NCBI GenBank assembly: GCA_027627225.1
Contig: CM051030.1
Location: forward strand, 20,417,105 to 20,481,104
DNA: 64,000 bases
Reading direction: 5' to 3'
Source: Congeria kusceri
Taxonomy: Eukaryota > Mollusca > Bivalvia > Myida > Dreissenidae
Below, piece by piece: positions 1 to 11,399 of the stretch. The notes beneath the pieces were generated by a model, which saw only the letters and a program-made list of their open reading frames with translations, made no database searches and was not told the DNA's origin. A program made the position numbers and the translations under genes. Within the stretch, counting starts at the first letter, position 1, and each line of letters begins with the position of its first letter.

Positions 1-623
1 ATTAAAATACCGTTACGATGAATATTACTTACCGTACTGGAATCGAGTTAAATCGATTAAAGCGTATCGCACTAAATACACAGTTTTGACATCATTAAAC
101 ACGTAAAACATGTGCACGAACGAAACCGAGTACAAATACAGGAAACAATTCAAGCGCGTAATTTATACTAAAAGAGATCACGAGTATCAGGTTAATGTTG
201 GCGATCTATACCCACTGAAAATCCGGCTTGTACCGTTATATGGACGAACTGTTTAACATTTAACAGTTTAGTATTGTTATATGTTTGGTAAAATATAAAT
301 GTTAGGAACTACGAATCGCTATCACGTCGATAATGCCTATTAATAACCTAAAACTGTGACACATGTGTTAACAGTTATCATAGTCTATGCCCAGTTTCTT
401 TACATTGCACGAGAATTATTCGCGAATGTTAATCCGCTGTTGGGTTTCTCAAATCACGAATAACTCTGATCCATGAAATATGTCCCCTTGTGGAATAATT
501 CATGTGTAATTCATCGTCTGCGTTTTTTTTTATATAAACGAAGATTTACTCCGTGTCATTTGTCCATTGTTCAAATAAACATACCTAAGGGGTGGATTAT
601 TGGACAGATCTGTGTAGTTTGAA

Positions 624-2781
624 ATGGCTGAATATTTAGTTCAAATTATTGATAAGGAATATCGACGTCAGCGCGGACGTCCTCGTAGACTATGCATGGT
701 TCGTGATCGGCTGGATCCTATGATTATGTACGACAAAGCTGATTTTATATACAGATTCAGATCTCCAAAAGACGCTGTTAGGGAAATATTTGGACTTATA
801 GGTAGGGTAAATATTGTTTAACTACAAACCTTGATATGCAAGTGTAAAAACATTATCACATGATTCTCGGGTTCTACTAATTTTTTTTCCATAAACCCCT
901 GTACATTTTATATATTCTTGATAATTTTCATAATGTTTACTTAAATATTTTATACAAGAGCTTATCGTATTTTAATAGCATAATATATCATATTGGATAC
1001 TTGAAAATTTGAATCATTACGCTCGCTTTTATGTCCTTTTGTTATATTGTCATTTATAAATATTTAGAATGAAGGTAAAATGTGACAGTACAACAATACA
1101 TGTGGCAGTACAAAACGTATTTATAAATCATTGAAATTATAAAATTAAATAATTCATACTTCGACGACGTTTGTAGAATAGCACGACGTTTGTAAATCAG
1201 GAAGAGAACGACTACATTTCTTACACCTTCGTATTTACTGTTGCATCAGTTCAAAAAAAATTATTTATTGTTAACAAGGTATAAATTAGCACAGATGGTT
1301 AAAATATAAATATTGTAATGAAAATTAATAATATGATGCAGAAAATACATACTAATAAAATAATGTATGTCTTAATAAAAGTTGTATAATAACTTTTATT
1401 ATTCTCAGCTCCCTACTTTGCGGTTCTTCGGCAAAGGCGGAAGGAAATCCTCCCAATGATGCAACTTTTGATCACGCTACGATTCGTTGCCACAGGAGGG
1501 TACCTTCGTTTAGTAGGGGATACGTTTGGCATATGTGTGTCATCAGTGTCGAGAATCATCAAGCGGGGTTCTGGGTATATTTGTAGACTGAAACCAGACT
1601 ATATGAAGTTACCCAATGAAAGGCAACGCCGCGAAATTCAGGTAATAATTGATTTAAACATAATAATTGTATTTTATACTGTTTTATCGTATATTGTGTT
1701 GTGATTGTATTTGTTTCCCGTTTCGTATTTGTGTGATGTGGTGTGTTCTTTTATGTTGTGTGGCGCTGTTGGAAATTAGGATTAGTTCTCCTACTTCGGA
1801 AGCTGTAGTTCTACTTAATTATATTTATTATACCTAGATAGTGTTTCAGAAATAGCGTGTTTTTATTTTACAGACCCAGGTATTTAGGCAGCACAACATT
1901 CCAGGGGTGATCGGCATGATAGACTGTACATATATTCCGATCATTAATCGAGGTGGCGAAAACTCGGAGATATTTAGGAATAGAAACTCATACTTCTCGA
2001 TCAACGTCCAAGGTATTATAGCCTAGTTATATTGCAAGGAATCAGCATTGTTTAAACTGATATGTTTTTCTTTATACATGTCTTTTTAAAGTATTCTACA
2101 TGTAAACTACATTAAACTTAATTCAGTAACAACACCGAGACCACATTTATTAATTTATAACACGTATCATGGTTTCTATATATGGAATGGATATATATCA
2201 AATAATAGCAATTATCATTGTATTTTCTTCAAAGTGATATTTATATATGTTATGCTATCTAGTAAACAAAACATGCGTCTTTTTAGCACTTTGCGACCAC
2301 AACTTAATCGCAACAAATGTAGTTGTGAGATGGCCAGGCAGCACCCATGACTCTCGCATCTTCGAGAACAGCGTTCTTTGCGCAAAATTTGAAAATGGAG
2401 ATCTACCAGGAATCATCCTTGGAGACAGCGGTTATCCACTACGACCATACCTTTTAACACCCGTTCTCGTTCCACAATCGGCAGCTTAACGGCGGTAAAA
2501 TGTCGCACATGCTCGTGCCAGAGTCAAGATAGAGAATACGTTTTGAGTTTTGAAACGTCGATTGCCATGTTTAAAATTGGATCTTCGTGTCAAGCTGCCC
2601 ACAGCTGTACAGGCAATAACTGCATGTTTTGTCTCTTCACAATTATGCAAGAATGCACGCACTTCCATTACCTGAAGAGCTTGATGTCGTCGATGCACGT
2701 CCTGACGTACCTGTTGTGCCATTCCAAGGTCCTGTTGTCCGGGCTATTCGTGATAACATTATCAACAATTTTGATGAATAA
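624..2781 (+). pseudogene. PIF/Harbinger (HARBI1-like) transposase, 4 exons, broken (unit copy 1)
   Basis: DDE transposase of the PIF/Harbinger superfamily, the cut-and-paste enzyme of a DNA transposon. Four exons join in phase with GT..AG borders: 624-801, 1409-1641, 1874-2012, 2287-2781. The first exon carries an N-terminal VRDRLDPM..F..RF stretch and the second LLITLRFVATGGYLRLVGD with SVSRIIK, both typical of the family. The catalytic motifs are visible: GMIDCTYIP (Asp codon 1922), RWPGSTHDSRIF, LGDSGYPL (Asp codon 2424) and VKIENTF (Glu codon 2532). The C-terminal part reads YARMHALPLPEELDVV and ends at TAA 2779. It is broken by in-frame stops at 2487, 2496 and 2544 and by a one-base shift near 2634, all downstream of the second Asp. 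The splice sites look intact. The element ends were not found. Confidence 0.88.
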
Positions 2782-3944
2782 AATACTAATTTATGTTAGT
2801 GTTATTAAATACTCATGTGTGAGCATTAAGTCGTGATGCTGTTTACTTATCATAACCAATAATTTGTGTAAAATTTACTCTCTTGGTTAGAAATTAACAT
2901 TACGACGTCACCGCCAACAAATTGCCGATACGCCTGTCAGCAGCACCGTTTAGCCAATCAGTATTCAGTTGGTGCTTATCATCAGCTGCTTTCTGTGGGC
3001 CCTTTTCTCGGTGAAAATATACATGTTTAGGTTTTCGAACATTATTGTAGCCGAATTATTATTTATAAGTAATCATTCAAATTAAAACAAATATATATGT
3101 ATTAACTAAATGCCTTATCCATTTAATGACTTTCAGATATCTATGGGTATGATTCGAAATGATTTCTTAATATTATATTAGATTTAATAGCAAAATTTAC
3201 AAATACGAACGGACTACATTGTGTGCTGTTTTAATTAATGATTAAAATAATTTTCATTGTCATGGTCATTAACTTAATTAGTATGTGCATATTTAGGAGC
3301 ATTAGGTTTTTTTATTGGTAGGACAGGGAGCGCATTTTGTTTTCGTTCATTTTTGTTAAATATGCAACTGGTGGAAATGGTTGATATTCGGATATTATTG
3401 CACGTGTGGCTAACACTAATTCGTTTGAGAATGTCACCAATAATGTACACAACAATGCGCTGTTACTGATGTTAGACACATGATGACAATACATATCTTC
3501 ATGGCATAAGACTTGTTTCTAGCCCCACTATAAGGGAGTTGGTGAAATATGGTTGCTTTAGATTTTAATGTAGTGAAACATAATTGCTGAAGGGAAACAT
3601 ATGCATTTACAACCCCACATATTCAGTGTATGTTCGTAGTTTAACGAGATATGCTTCAATCGTCTTGAATAGTGGTATGATTATTCATGAACATTAAACG
3701 CTGGTAGCTGATCGTTGTCAAATTAACATGCTTATGATTACCAAAATAAAATCAACCAGTCTTACAAAATTATAATTTTATTTGATTGGACGTGATATGT
3801 ATCATACATAACGATTACGAAAGGAAAAAATGTGATATGTATCATACATAACGATTACGAAAGGAAAAAACATCAAAACAATCAATGTTTATAACAATCT
3901 ATACGAATGCTGGGCGGAGCGACAGTACAATGTGGTCATGTCAT
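2782..3944. other. no gene seen; 40-bp tandem pair inside
   Basis: Between the two convergent Harbinger readings I see no coding exon. From 3792 to 3871 a 40-bp unit beginning GTGATATGTATCATAC is present twice in perfect tandem (same at 22491-22570 and 41189-41268). The rest is AT-rich sequence. The same stretch recurs at 21481-22643 and 40179-41341. Confidence 0.7.
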
Positions 3945-4378
3945 TTACCAAAACCGCCAAACATCACCAGAGGAGTTGTATACCTCTTTCTGTCGATGAA
4001 GGTCGTTAGTATCGGTCGACGTACCGACATCTTCCGGACGACTTGTTACTCTACGTGATCTAGGTAGATGAATGTCGTTACTCGGAATACCCACCTCTAA
4101 TTTTTTCTTTTTTAATTTAAGAATATCATTTTTCAACCTCAGATTTTCCATCTTAAGATCAGGTTTTTTTTTGCAAGATTCTTTAAAAAGTCGTAGTAGC
4201 CTGTGGGTGACGCAGATCTTTTGCGGGTTCTTGGTTGGGGCGGCACGAAGTTTGAGCCACATCAAGACGTCGGAGATGACTGTTGTTGAACCTGGGGGGC
4301 AAGACGTCTTGTAGATGGGGACGAATAAAGCATGTCATCCGGCCCTCCGCATGCACCCTCTTCAGCGCCGGATTCTAT
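3945..4378 (-). pseudogene. Harbinger Myb-like partner protein, C-terminal part, broken (unit copy 1)
   Basis: Autonomous Harbinger elements usually encode a second, Myb/SANT-like protein that brings the transposase to DNA, often on the opposite strand. Here a minus-strand exon begins after a TTTTCAG acceptor (first base 4378) and reads IESGAEEGAC, then RKRSASPTGYYDFLKNLA, then the Leu/Lys coiled coil MENLRLKNDILKLKKKKLEV, ending at 3945. This basic-then-coil C-terminus fits the Myb-like partner. It converges on the transposase, as expected for the pair. It is broken by a TGA at 4264-4262 and by a frameshift at an A/T homopolymer near 4165-4175. No Myb domain was found further right, so the N-terminal exons are lost, diverged or beyond a long intron. 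The assignment rests on the coil, the position and the pairing. Confidence 0.55.
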
Positions 4379-4739
4379 CTGAAAACAAACAAACATATTT
4401 CATCACTTATTGAGGGATTGTTTTAATCGTTGAAATATCTGAAAAAAAGAATTGCAAAATGAAAAAGCTTATATACAAGCATATCCTTATTATATTTTAA
4501 AGCTATTTTACATATAAAAATCGGTTTAATTCTGTTATTTAATGTTGCTTCGATTATTTGGAACCATTCTCAAATTTTATTTTAAAAACGGCAACTGGCG
4601 AACAACCCGTGGCGTTCTGAACCCGTTTATCAAGGATGGTACCCACAAGAATGTTATACTATAAAAAATAAGTCGACGTTTTTTAAATACCTAACATCGT
4701 TTTTCATTGTTTTAACCCCGATGTGTGAAATTTAATTAT

Positions 4740-5000
4740 TTCGAAACCCAACCAGTGGTTTCTGACAAGCTTTCGTTATAGCTATATAAAGAAAAAGGCA
4801 GTTCCTCCTAGCGGCCATGTTTTTTAACGCATCAAAATAAGTATAAGTGTTTTGGTAGAATGTCACCAAAGGAACATTTGTGTGAAATTATTACGAAATC
4901 CAACAAGTGGACACCGACAAGATGCTTTTTCAAGTTTTCAATATAGCCATATAAGGAAAAAGGCCCACCACCTGGCGGCCATGTTTTTTTAAAGAATCAA
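4740..5000. repeat. two diverged monomers of a bivalve minisatellite
   Basis: Two monomers about 164 bases apart share AAGCTTT..ATAGC.ATATAA.GAAAAAGGC and GCGGCCATGTTTTTT (GCGGCC at 4811 and 4975). The same monomer family is seen in the HINE-like element at 59800-60370 (CTGGTGGCCATGTTTTT). It is probably the remains of an element of that type. Other copies: 23439-23699 and 42137-42397. Confidence 0.65.
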
Positions 5001-5489
5001 TGAAAAAATTGAAGTACCGTGTATTACGCGCATATTTACTCCTTCATTTTTTATGCCAAAATTGGGTGCGTGTTATACATAGTAACAAGTGTTTTAGGCC
5101 GTTTTTCCCGATGAAGGCTATTGTGTATATGTAAAGCGTATATGCATATCAATAACGATTACCATTTTAGATATACCTAAAAAGTTATTTTTGTTTATTT
5201 TCAGGTATGTATCCTGTAGGAATTAAACCATGAGGGCAGTAGCCCGAGTGGTTTAAAACAAGCATTGGAACGACAAACAGTTGGTTATTAACGCAATAAC
5301 AAACTGTTACCCGTCAATTATTTCGATTCTAACACAATCTCATATAAAATTCGTATTTTTAAAGTTTATGAATGAGAACTATATTTATCTATACTCCGCC
5401 CATTTGCCGAGAAGTAAATTCAAAGGTGCGTTTCTGTGACGTCAATAAATCATAAAAATTCAAAATGACGTCAACTTGATTGATACACA

Positions 5490-6200
5490 TTGAGCGAATG
5501 ACGATATTAGTATTGAAGATATTCAAATGAAACTTCACATACAGATAGAGGACAATGAGACAAAGTGCAGAACACAAGGACCACAACTCTTTCTTCAATA
5601 TTTACAGAGTTATTGCCCTTTGTTTTATTTCATAATGTTAAGCATTAATTTTCTTGTGCGGAGCATAACTCCATTAGTATTGAATAGATTCAAATGATAC
5701 TTCATACAATGATAGAGGACAATGAGAGAAAGTGCAGAGTATGAGGACCACAACTCTTTCTTCGACATTTATAGAATTATTGTCCTTTGTTTATTTTCTT
5801 GTGCCGAGCATACTTTCATTAGTATTGAAGTTATTCAAATAAAACATCATAGAATGGTAGTGGACAATGAGAGGAAAAGCAGAGTACAAGGACCATAACA
5901 ATTTTATCAATATCAATAATTTATTGCCCTTTGTTTATTTTTTCTGTGTGGGGTATAACTCCATTATAATTGAAGGGATTCAAATGAAATTTCATATACT
6001 AATAGAGGACACTGAGAGAAAGTGCAGAGTACAAGGACCATAACTCATTTTTAGTAGTTACCGAGTTATTATCCTTTGTTTCATTTTGTGCAGATAATTG
6101 CTACCTTAGTATTGACGGAATTTAAAATAACACAACATATATTGATAAAGGACATTGAGATGAAGAGCAAAGTACAAGGACCATTACTCTTTCTTTAATA
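5490..6200. repeat. diverged minisatellite, about five monomers of 140-165 bp
   Basis: Monomers share ATTAGTATTGAA..ATTCAAATGAAAC, then GATAGAGGACAATGAGA, AGTGCAGAGTACAAGGACCA and TTATTGCCCTTTGTTT. They start near 5505, 5672, 5817, 5963 and 6105. Small reading frames here are by-products of the repeat. The layout resembles the core of pearl/HINE-type elements of bivalves, but I could not find element ends. Other copies: 24189-24899 and 42887-43597. Confidence 0.75.
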
Positions 6201-6479
6201 TTTATGGACTCAATTGTGTGTTCATTAATAAAAAAGAAAAATCATTTACATGCAAATTATAATGTGGTTGTCGAGGAAAGCCATCTTTAATGATGGTCAA
6301 TTAGTAGCAAATAAGAATATTTCAAAAGTTCTGAGTATGATAATGAGTTCTGAACTTTCTTGTGTACTAAATGAAATTAAATAAACTCGATTTTTTTTAA
6401 ACACATTTTATCAAAAATATTTAGCAACCATATTTCCATTGTTTCGGCTTCATTCCTTGTCTTGCCGACAGACTTTCTA

Positions 6480-6660
6480 CACTATCAGCGTTTTGATTCC
6501 TCTTGTATGAATCTTTAGTCAAATTGATAAATACTGTCTGCAAACTACAGTATGTGCCACGCGAAACCCTCAAAGTTTGCGAAATGCGACAAGCCGATTT
6601 GATCGCGATGCACATATCGCTCGCTCGCGATGTCACGAATTTTCGCTTATTTTAGCGATG
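6480..6660 (-). repeat. CGCGA-rich dispersed repeat
   Basis: Read on the minus strand, this patch has many TCGCGA words and contains GTGGCACATACTGTA. The same core, flanked by TTTC and CGCGA-rich sequence, is present on the plus strand at 49620-49825, outside the array, so this is a dispersed family (SINE or MITE). Short peptide readings VSRGTYC here and VSHGTYC at 49780 come from the shared DNA. Other copies: 25179-25359 and 43877-44057. Confidence 0.45.
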
Positions 6661-7240
6661 AAAATGTGCGTTTGTTAGCGAACTAATTAGTAAAGTGCAC
6701 ACCAGTACGGAATATTTTCACTTAGTGGAGAATAAATAGTTTGTGTTAGAAAACTTTGCGGAATTAATATTTGAATGTATTCCTTTGAATTACATTAGCT
6801 ACACAATCATTCAGATTAAGATGTGACATTTGTTGCAGAATATTTAAAATATAAAAGAAATACAATTTTTAATGTATACAATTATCAATGTTTTTATAAA
6901 ATGTAAACAAAATAATATATATATATATTTGCTTTATTTACAAATTAACTTGCGATGTGTACTTTGCGGATAATAAGTGTGTTCTTTTTTTGTTTTATTA
7001 AAAGAGATTGACATTTTGGATAGAAGTGTTAAACGGTATTGCCTGTGTTGTTTTTGTCATTATAATTATCATGTGTCCATGTTTTTTTAGAACGTTTACA
7101 TAATGTTTGGCTACCGTTATGTTTAATTGCTCCTGTTATTCTGATAATTAGCACATTAGCTTAATAGATCCTAAATATAAAATTGAAGGGATAATTGGTT
7201 CGCATAAAATACAAGGGATTAGAAAGACGCGCCATCTCCT

Positions 7241-7402
7241 TAGTACCCCAATGAGAAGACAAGACGCCCGCATAGTGTGCTAATTGCTATACTTTAGTAC
7301 CCCAATGAGAAGACAAGACGCCCGCATAGTGTGCTAATTGCTATACTTTAGTACCCCAATGAGAAGACAAGACGCCCGCATAGTGTGCTAATTGCAATAC
7401 AA
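7241..7402. repeat. three tandem copies of a 54-bp unit
   Basis: TAGTACCCCAATGAGAAGAC starts at 7241, 7295 and 7349; each 54-bp unit also contains GACGCCCGCATAGTGTGC. The first two are identical through ATTGCTATACTT and the third changes near its end. Other copies: 25939-26100 and 44637-44798. Confidence 0.95.
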
Positions 7403-7574
7403 GTGTGAAAACTCAACATGAGCAAACTGTCACTTTACCAAATGTATATATTGTACAAAAACATATAGGTATGTTCATTTTCTGTTTTGAAACCTATTGC
7501 CAAAGTTGCCTTTTTGTGGAGCGTTTTAAGTTGTATTTGTGGGCTAAATTACAAGTGTTCATCTTGTTTAAAAG

Positions 7575-7977
7575 TATAATCTTATGGTGTTTGAAATACT
7601 ACTGAGGTTACTAAATAGTGATTATAATGGCGTTACAGCGTTCGAAGAAAACACAAACTCACTTTTTAGTGTAATACAAAGTGGATGGAATCCTCCAAGT
7701 TCGTTCTCGTGCGTTGGTCAAAACAGAAGAGTAGGTTTGTAATATATTTTTTTTAACTCGTATATAGAACCGGTAGTCTGTAGAACAAATGAGGTTTTCT
7801 TTAGCAAACACCAAATTTAGAAGAGGCTACAATAACCATTGTGATGGCTTTCATTTGATATACATTAAATGTATCAAATTTTGTATTTACATTTACCGTA
7901 ATGACCTTTATGAAGCCCATGCCCTAATAGACGCGCATGGAGTATTTGTTGGTCCCAAAATATTTTTGCCGATCTAG
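7575..7977 (+). pseudogene. possible decayed Ig-like domain in two exons
   Basis: An open stretch 7575-7734 reads SDYNGVTAFEENTNSLFSV then IQSGWNPPSSFSCVG and ends in phase 1 at a GT. A phase-matched piece after a TAG acceptor at 7783 reads QMRFSLANTKFRRGYNNHC. The order Val-x-Ala-x-Glu-x-Asn-Thr, Gly-x-Asn-Pro-Pro, then Phe-Ser-Leu-x-Asn before a Cys recalls the first half and the end of an Ig-like domain of molluscan receptors. The canonical first Cys, Trp and Asp-x-Gly-x-Tyr-x-Cys are not intact, so if real it is decayed. It precedes the receptor-tail exons on the same strand by 1.3 kb. Other copies: 26273-26675 and 44971-45373. Confidence 0.25.
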
Positions 7978-8163
7978 TTTTTCGAACATTAACGAAAAAC
8001 AAAAGTTAATTTCATTAGAAACGAGATTAAATAGACCGCCATATTTATGTATCCCGAATTGCCTGTAGATTAGATACCAGTAAATCATTGTGTATCCCTC
8101 CGTGGTCCATTCAAAAGTAGTGTCTATTACTAAAGAGTTCCTCTTCTCTTCTGGCATAAAGCT

Positions 8164-8623
8164 ATGCAGGTATCTCAGACGTGCCTTTTGTGGTTATTTC
8201 TAATATCATATGCGTGTCTGCAACATTTTGGTGCATTTCATTGGAGGCTAACTTGAAAGGTGAACTTTTGGGGTGTGTTTACTGTGGTATGGGGCTTTTG
8301 TCGAAATATGACTACCGAAACCCTGTTTTCTACCGGTGCCTGCATTCAAGTGAGATGCATTTTCTTAGAAGTAACATGACATCTTTTTTATTGCAAATTT
8401 TGGATGAGGACAGATTGATCTTTATATTGATACCAGACTTGCACAATCTGAAATTAAGAAAATGCTATTTTATAATGGGACCCTATGGGAATTGGAATTA
8501 CTGGTATCTAACCTGTATATAAATGGAGCTATGCCCCACTATACGGGTTACACACAACCATATAATAACGACGCAAGTGAATGGGACCACACAAATTCAT
8601 TACGATATTATAAATATGGATAA
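8164..8623 (+). pseudogene. possible broken secreted or membrane protein reading
   Basis: An ATG at 8164 opens MQVSQTCLLWLFLISYACLQ, a good signal-peptide shape. A GT after the next codons could be a phase-1 donor, or the frame runs to a TGA. The neighbouring frame is then open for 113 codons (8181-8522, GCVYCGMGLLSKYDYRNP), and a third frame 8408-8620 reads QIDLYIDTRLAQSEIKKMLF and later MPHYTGYTQPYNND before TAA at 8621. AATAAA signals follow from about 8686. Three open pieces in three successive frames suggest a gene broken by two small shifts, or exons mis-joined by eye. I do not recognise the family. Other copies: 26862-27321 and 45560-46019. Confidence 0.28.
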
Positions 8624-9079
8624 ACGATAATGTATGGATCCATATGCAAAGATCTAAAAACATAATTGTAGTTTATGTAGTAAGATGAATAAATAGTCAA
8701 TAATAATAAATAGTATTTTATTTATTCATGACAACCGCATATTATCTAATGAGACTAAAATGGAGAACATTAAAGCATGAAGTAAAACAGTGTTATGTTA
8801 TGCTTTTCAACCACTTTCCATGTTCGTCTGCAGTGTCACAGCTCATCAAGTTGATCATGTTAATAATATAGACATTACCATTGTGCATAACGTCATGAGC
8901 TCGTCGTGTCGATCGACGATATTAATTTAGACAGTACCATCATGAATTTTCTCATGCGGACAAACCCCATCGGCCGTATTTAGACTGTACCAATGTGTAT
9001 TGCGTCTTTGGACAGTGCGCATACATGAAAAACTTGATTTCTGGATAATGGCAGAATTAACAAAAATGGCTCTATTTAA

Positions 9080-9117
9080 ACGCGCAGGGGTCCTAAAATG
9101 ACACGCGCCCTGCGCGT
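9080..9117. other. GC-rich hairpin
   Basis: ACGCGCAGGG (9080-9089) faces its exact complement CCCTGCGCGT (9108-9117) across an 18-base loop. Also at 27778-27815 and 46476-46513. It lies about 70-110 bases before the point where unit copy 3 breaks off. Confidence 0.85.
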
Positions 9118-9253
9118 CAAAAAGGACATTTACGGTATTTTGTTAAACAGATGAGTAAACAATAAAACACACTATTGTGTGAAGTTAGAACTGTGTTCAT
9201 TTGTAAACTCTACAAGACTGCCGTATTAACAATATCCTGCATACTTATTTCAG

Positions 9254-10596
9254 AATCATCTGGACAAGCTTTGTATGAGAAACCCGCTGTTGCAGCGATA
9301 AACAATGGTATGATATAAGATATATGTGGATACTGCTTGAATAAAACAAGTTTAATTTAACATTGACATACGCTGAAACCGATGAAAATTGTGTATTCAA
9401 GCCGTATACATTATAGTATGTGTTTTTAACATTGTAGGAGAATATGACTCCCTTAGAAATTCTAACGATATTCGGTACGTATTTACCGCAGATATATCGT
9501 ATTATTTAAACATATTTAAATGAGTAATGTTAACCACAACATATATTAAGCACCAGCTCCATTATTAGTAGGGAACGCGTCATTAAAAATCAGAAGTATT
9601 TTTGCAGAAGCTTACAGAAATACTTAATCAACATAATATTTATAAACTCTGTTCAATTGATGACGTACATCCTAGTATTTAGCCTGTAACATATCGGTTG
9701 TATTATATATATTGATGTCTCTTTACAGACACAATGAACCTGACATAAACAATGGTGGTTATAACAATGAACAGACTCGCAATGCATACGATAGTTTAGG
9801 TAAGTTATGCATACTATTGTACTCCAATCGGTTCCTTTAATGACGACATATGCACTGCTCTAAATATCTCAACACAAACGATCGTCACGTGTATAAACTA
9901 CCCGACTTACATAATAGTTCTGCAAGAAAATCAAAATCAAATTGATGACCCAAGAATTAGAGGAAATTCATCTAACTGGCATGCACATGTATGTAATATA
10001 ATATTCAAAATATTTGAATATATGAATGTATATTATCTGTGTTATTGTATTCGATATTATTAACTATACTCACTTTCTATGCGATACATAAACACTTTTT
10101 CAAAGTAATCTTTGATTTTAACACATGCATCTTTTTATCAATTTAACATTGCGTTGTTTTCTCATTTCAGATGGACTTCAAAGGTAACAACAAATATAAC
10201 ATTACTTCAAAGCATTACTTCCTTTCATACCAAGTACTCAAATAGCATACATATTCTAAGTTAAAATGCCATAATAGAGAATGTTCCAGGTACTTTATGT
10301 TTATCGAATCATATGTTTTATACACAGCGGTAAGCATCTGTACTCCGAATTATGGCGTCAACCGGTCAAAGATGGTGAACGTGTGTATGAGAATACTGCT
10401 GTACATTTAGATTCAGGTATACATTATAATTATATGTATATTATTAAAATAACTAAACTGCATGCATTAACGTGCCCTTATGTCCAATACGATTACAAAA
10501 CACGGAAACACCAATACCATATATAATATAAACACACGATATTTATGTTTTTCAGGAAAAGCTGTATATGTGAATACAACATTTGGAAAGGCTTAG
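9254..10596 (+). CDS. C-terminal tail exons of a tyrosine-rich membrane receptor (unit copy 1)
   Basis: Seven small exons with GT..AG borders: 9254-9307, 9438-9474, 9729-9799, 9918-9988, 10171-10183, 10328-10416 and 10556-10596 (TAG stop 10594). Five of six junctions keep phase; the fifth-to-sixth is off by one base, so that small exon is mis-modelled, alternative or damaged. The joined reading is hydrophilic with no membrane span and has seven spaced tyrosines: ALYEKPAV, EYDSLRN, GYNNEQ, AYDSLV, LYSELW, VYENTAV and AVYVNTTF. YxN sites (YNNE, YENT, YVNT) match the Grb2 SH2 preference and YDSL/YSEL match the YxxL form of ITAM/ITIM-like motifs. I infer the cytoplasmic tail of a phosphotyrosine-signalling receptor. 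No membrane exon or ectodomain was found just upstream, so the receptor family is unknown. Confidence 0.6.
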
Positions 10597-11243
10597 TATT
10601 CCAGTCTCGTCGAGTTATTTATATTTCAGTCATGATAATATTGCGCTTTTGATGTATCGTCGCTATAACGTGATATGTGTTCAACATTGCAAGAAAAAGT
10701 TAGCAGAATTAATTAAAAGCTAGATTCTTTTTACATATTTTGAATATTTATTCTCTAAATTGTGTTCATTTATCTTTAACAAGAGGTGTTTATTTTTGTA
10801 ATGATGGTACCTTTGCATTTAATGTATTAAGATGCCACTGAACGAATTCACAATTTATTTATATTTAGACGTTTATTGAATGATAATGCTAAGCGATCAG
10901 AAAGTCTGTTGTTCCAAATCTAACCAAGTACATGTTTCATAAATGCACACATTTGGAGACAGGACGTTGGCGAACGTATCCTTAGAAGCCAAACGTTATC
11001 AATTTATATAATTTCATTTCTTGAGTAACGAAAAACGATAGTTTTTTTGTTGTCCACTAAGAGTTATGCCAGTTATGATTCGACGTTATATATTTTTCAC
11101 TGGGGGCCTACACATTTACAGTACGTCGGTATTTAGTCAGAAATTGCATTTGTGCTTGCTTTTAATTCCATATTGAAGCTCACTGTATACAATTCTGAAT
11201 GGAAATGTGTACATTTAATATTAGTTTTATACGGTGTACCATG
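10597..11243. other. no feature seen
   Basis: AT-rich sequence after the receptor-tail stop codon, probably its 3' UTR in part. No coding exon or repeat recognised. Same at 29295-29941. Confidence 0.5.
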
Positions 11244-11399
11244 AATGCCATCGTAGTTTCGCGACTTCGACCTGTGCTCGCGAAAGGGCGCCGTCGCGCC
11301 AATACGATGCGCCGAAACAATAAATGGCGTATCGTGTCGGCACGTCGCGTCTGCGCCCTTTCATGAGCATATGTCGAAGTGCGAAACTACGATGGCATT
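11244..11399. mobile_element. 156-bp MITE with inverted ends
   Basis: Begins AATGCCATCGTAGTTTCGC and ends with the complement GCGAAACTACGATGGCATT; the outer 19 bases pair perfectly and further pairing (CTTCGAC / GTCGAA) follows inside. The interior is GC-rich (GGGCGCCGTCGCGCC). No clear target duplication. Second copy at 29942-30097, differing at 11340 G versus 30038 A. Confidence 0.85.

Noticed and set aside
4072..4314. 80-codon plus-strand frame rich in Phe and Leu
   Set aside because: It is the complement of the Lys/Leu coiled coil of the Myb-like partner on the minus strand.
5228..5300. tRNA-Ser-like A box (TAGCCCGAGTGGTTTAA)
   Set aside because: No B box, no acceptor pairing and no anticodon arm follow; at most an old tRNA-derived SINE fragment.
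7241..7402. CRISPR-like short regular repeats
   Set aside because: The 54-bp units are contiguous with no unique spacers, and the setting is animal nuclear DNA.
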